Source of the DNA: Treponema sp.
Lineage (GTDB): Bacteria; Spirochaetota; Spirochaetia; Treponematales; Treponemataceae
Assembly (NCBI GenBank): GCA_003447785.1
Contig: DLYJ01000211.1
Coordinates: 1-15,552, forward strand
DNA length: 15,552 bases
Direction of reading: 5' to 3'
The notes under the pieces were generated by a model that was not told the origin of the DNA, did not search any database, and saw only the letters and a program-made list of their open reading frames with translations. The position numbers and the translations under genes are program-made. Positions 14,529 through 15,552 of the stretch are shown here, one piece after another (positions within the stretch are counted from its first letter, which is position 1; each line of letters begins with the position of its first letter).

Positions 14529-14544
14529 GATATTATGTAATATC
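14529..14544. promoter_or_regulatory. Palindrome overlapping candidate promoter of the DUF4405-like gene
   Basis: GATATTA (14529-14535) and TAATATC (14538-14544) form a perfect 7-bp dyad around TG. A candidate promoter, TTTACA (14514-14519) with TAATAT (14538-14543, 18-base spacer), overlaps its right half. ATTATGT is also repeated directly at 14522-14528 and 14532-14538. The layout fits a repressor site 19 bases upstream of the start codon. Confidence 0.45.
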
Positions 14545-14562
14545 TTTTTTTCCGGAGGGATT

Positions 14563-15252
14563 ATGACAGCAGCACAAAAAATCCGACGCACCATCGATTT
14601 ATCAATGACAATTCTATCTCTTCTTCTGATGGGCGGAACTTCGCTATTCAAATGGGACGGAGTTCATGAAATTCTCGGAACTCTTCTTCTTGTTTTCTGG
14701 GCAATACACATCGGCTTAAACTGCAATTACTACCTTTCGCTTTTTAAAGGCAGATACAATGCTTACCGCGTTTTACAGGCCCTTATCAACACCGGTATTC
14801 TCGTTTGTGCCGTTCTCCTCGCAATCAGCGGAATCATTCTTTCCAACCATGTTTTTTCATTCATGAATATTGAATCTGGAGCCGCCTGGGCACGAAAAAC
14901 ACACCTGATTTCAAGTCACTGGTACTTTGTTTTAATGTCACTCCATCTCGGTCTGCACATTGGCATGATGATAAAGGCAATCAGTTCAAAAAAAGACCCG
15001 GCACAAGCAGGAAAGCCTTCTGCACTCATAATCGTTCTTATGGTTTTACTTTTTACAGTATGCGCCTTCGGACTTTACCGCTTTATCAGACTCGGCCTCA
15101 TCAACTACATGCTTTACCGCCAGGAATTCTTTATGTTTGATGATTCCCAGCCAATGTATAAATATCTTGCAGATTACATCAGCATACTTATTTTCTTCTG
15201 TACTGCAGGTTACTATCTGAGTAAATTTTCAAAAAAACTGAACAAAAAATAA
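14563..15252 (+). CDS. DUF4405-like membrane protein, probable electron-transfer partner of flavodoxin
   Basis: A 229-residue integral membrane protein with about five or six hydrophobic helices. Helix 1 spans about 10-30, helix 2 GTLLLVFWAIHIGLN, helix 3 NTGILVCAVLLAISGIIL, helix 4 HWYFVLMSLHLGLHIGMM, helix 5 ALIIVLMVLLFTVCAFGLY, and the last ISILIFFCTAGYYL. Histidines in helix 2 (WAIH) and helix 4 (THLISSH, SLHLGLH) are placed like haem b ligands. The architecture matches DUF4405 proteins, which often stand next to flavodoxins in anaerobes. I chose the ATG at 14563 because GGAGG at 14554-14558 precedes it; an upstream ATG at 14527 lies inside the palindrome region. It is 273 bases after the flavodoxin gene, separated by the repeat cluster and its own promoter, so the link is functional rather than strictly operonic. 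No exact reaction is known. Confidence 0.78.
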   Translation: MTAAQKIRRTIDLSMTILSLLLMGGTSLFKWDGVHEILGTLLLVFWAIHIGLNCNYYLSLFKGRYNAYRVLQALINTGILVCAVLLAISGIILSNHVFSFMNIESGAAWARKTHLISSHWYFVLMSLHLGLHIGMMIKAISSKKDPAQAGKPSALIIVLMVLLFTVCAFGLYRFIRLGLINYMLYRQEFFMFDDSQPMYKYLADYISILIFFCTAGYYLSKFSKKLNKK

Positions 15253-15293
15253 GCTCCTGACTCTCAGACACGCATAAAAAATTTGCCTTTTGC

Positions 15294-15342
15294 CCTCGAA
15301 TTTTACTATATTTTAATTAGAAATTATTTTTAAAATTCGAGG
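15294..15342 (+). promoter_or_regulatory. Perfect 12-bp inverted repeat in htpG 5' region, covering the ribosome-binding site
   Basis: CCTCGAATTTTA (15294-15305) is the exact reverse complement of TAAAATTCGAGG (15331-15342), separated by 25 AT-rich bases. The right arm contains GAGG (15339-15342), the Shine-Dalgarno of htpG. If the mRNA starts upstream of 15294, the hairpin would hide the ribosome-binding site, as in RNA thermometers. Alternatively TTGCCT (15283-15288) with TATATT (15307-15312) could be the promoter. The arms would then flank the -10 box as a protein-binding operator. It is not a CIRCE element. Confidence 0.6.
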
Positions 15343-15348
15343 CAATTA

Positions 15349-15552
15349 ATGGCACAGTATCAATTTCAAACAGAAGTTAATCAGCTTCTTAAATTAATCA
15401 TTCATTCAATGTACTCAAACAAAGACATTTTCCTCCGCGAAATTGTTTCTAACGCTTCAGATGCATTGGACAAGTTGAATTATCTTAAAGTTTCTGATGA
15501 CGCCTACAAAGCAATCAAAAACGACCCGAAAATTGACATTACTTTTGACGAA
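15349..15552 (+). CDS. htpG: Chaperone HtpG (Hsp90), N-terminus only, cut by window end
   Basis: ATP-dependent Hsp90-family chaperone of the cytoplasm. The 68 residues present are the start of the ATP-binding domain: [20 protein letters not shown], then [20 protein letters not shown], with the GHKL-family catalytic glutamate (E31) and the Mg/nucleotide asparagine (N35) in [14 protein letters not shown]. The gene runs off the window. GAGG at 15339-15342 lies six bases before the ATG and falls inside the right arm of a perfect inverted repeat, which suggests heat- or repressor-controlled expression. Confidence 0.96.
   Translation, partial: MAQYQFQTEVNQLLKLIIHSMYSNKDIFLREIVSNASDALDKLNYLKVSDDAYKAIKNDPKIDITFDE

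Noticed and set aside
14313..14540. 75-residue plus-strand open frame (starts MSLPGLTRQS)
   Set aside because: It lies entirely in the palindromic repeat cluster; its protein simply repeats translated hairpin units (LPG, CHPG, LPGQ) and there is no ribosome-binding site.
15253..15348. CIRCE/HrcA heat-shock operator upstream of htpG
   Set aside because: No TTAGCACTC-N9-GAGTGCTAA sequence is present; the inverted repeat there has a different sequence and spacing.

Overview
The window most likely comes from a host-associated spirochaete of the Treponema group. The pointers are indirect: genes of moderate to low GC, relaxed spirochaete-type lipoboxes (FFSC, FSSC, MAGC), a lipoprotein that joins InlB-type B-repeats to a formylglycine-generating-enzyme-like (SUMF1) domain, and CsgG-like and LPP20-like envelope proteins. 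No rRNA, tRNA or CRISPR array was seen. No stretch longer than 300 bases lacks a gene.

Layout. (1) 1-1846, plus strand: the end of a tryptophan operon, with a 5'-truncated trpB and trpA. (2) 5583-1843, minus strand: malic enzyme, an unrecognised probable outer-membrane protein with no normal start codon, and a DXS-like thiamine enzyme. The DXS-like gene ends tail to tail on trpA, sharing CTAG. All four residues that hold the substrate phosphate in E. coli DXS are replaced in it. (3) 7097-5709, minus strand: a lone XRE regulator, then an XRE-PIN toxin-antitoxin pair with a clear promoter and operator-like repeats. (4) 7234-13198, plus strand: a tight run of genes from a TTGATA/TATAAT promoter. 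It holds two lipoproteins, a CsgG-like/beta-barrel fusion, a 715-residue InlB-repeat/SUMF1 lipoprotein, a small unknown protein and a HEPN protein with an RNKVAH motif. (5) 13199-14562: a GC-rich element, a 75-residue orphan gene, an exported flavodoxin and a cluster of ATTGCC...GGCAAT palindromic repeats. (6) 14563-15552: a DUF4405-like membrane protein and the start of htpG, whose leader has a perfect 12-bp inverted repeat covering the ribosome-binding site.

How the parts may work together (inference). Malic enzyme makes pyruvate, which a DXS-type enzyme would use as donor. The CsgG-like/LPP20-like genes look like an envelope complex, with the SUMF1 lipoprotein as a possible surface partner. 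The flavodoxin and the histidine-rich membrane protein could form an extracytoplasmic electron-transfer pair. Three minus-strand genes (malic enzyme, DXS-like, XRE antitoxin) have -10-like hexamers 6-7 bases before the start codon and no Shine-Dalgarno sequence. This suggests leaderless mRNAs, whereas most plus-strand genes have good GGAGG-type sites.
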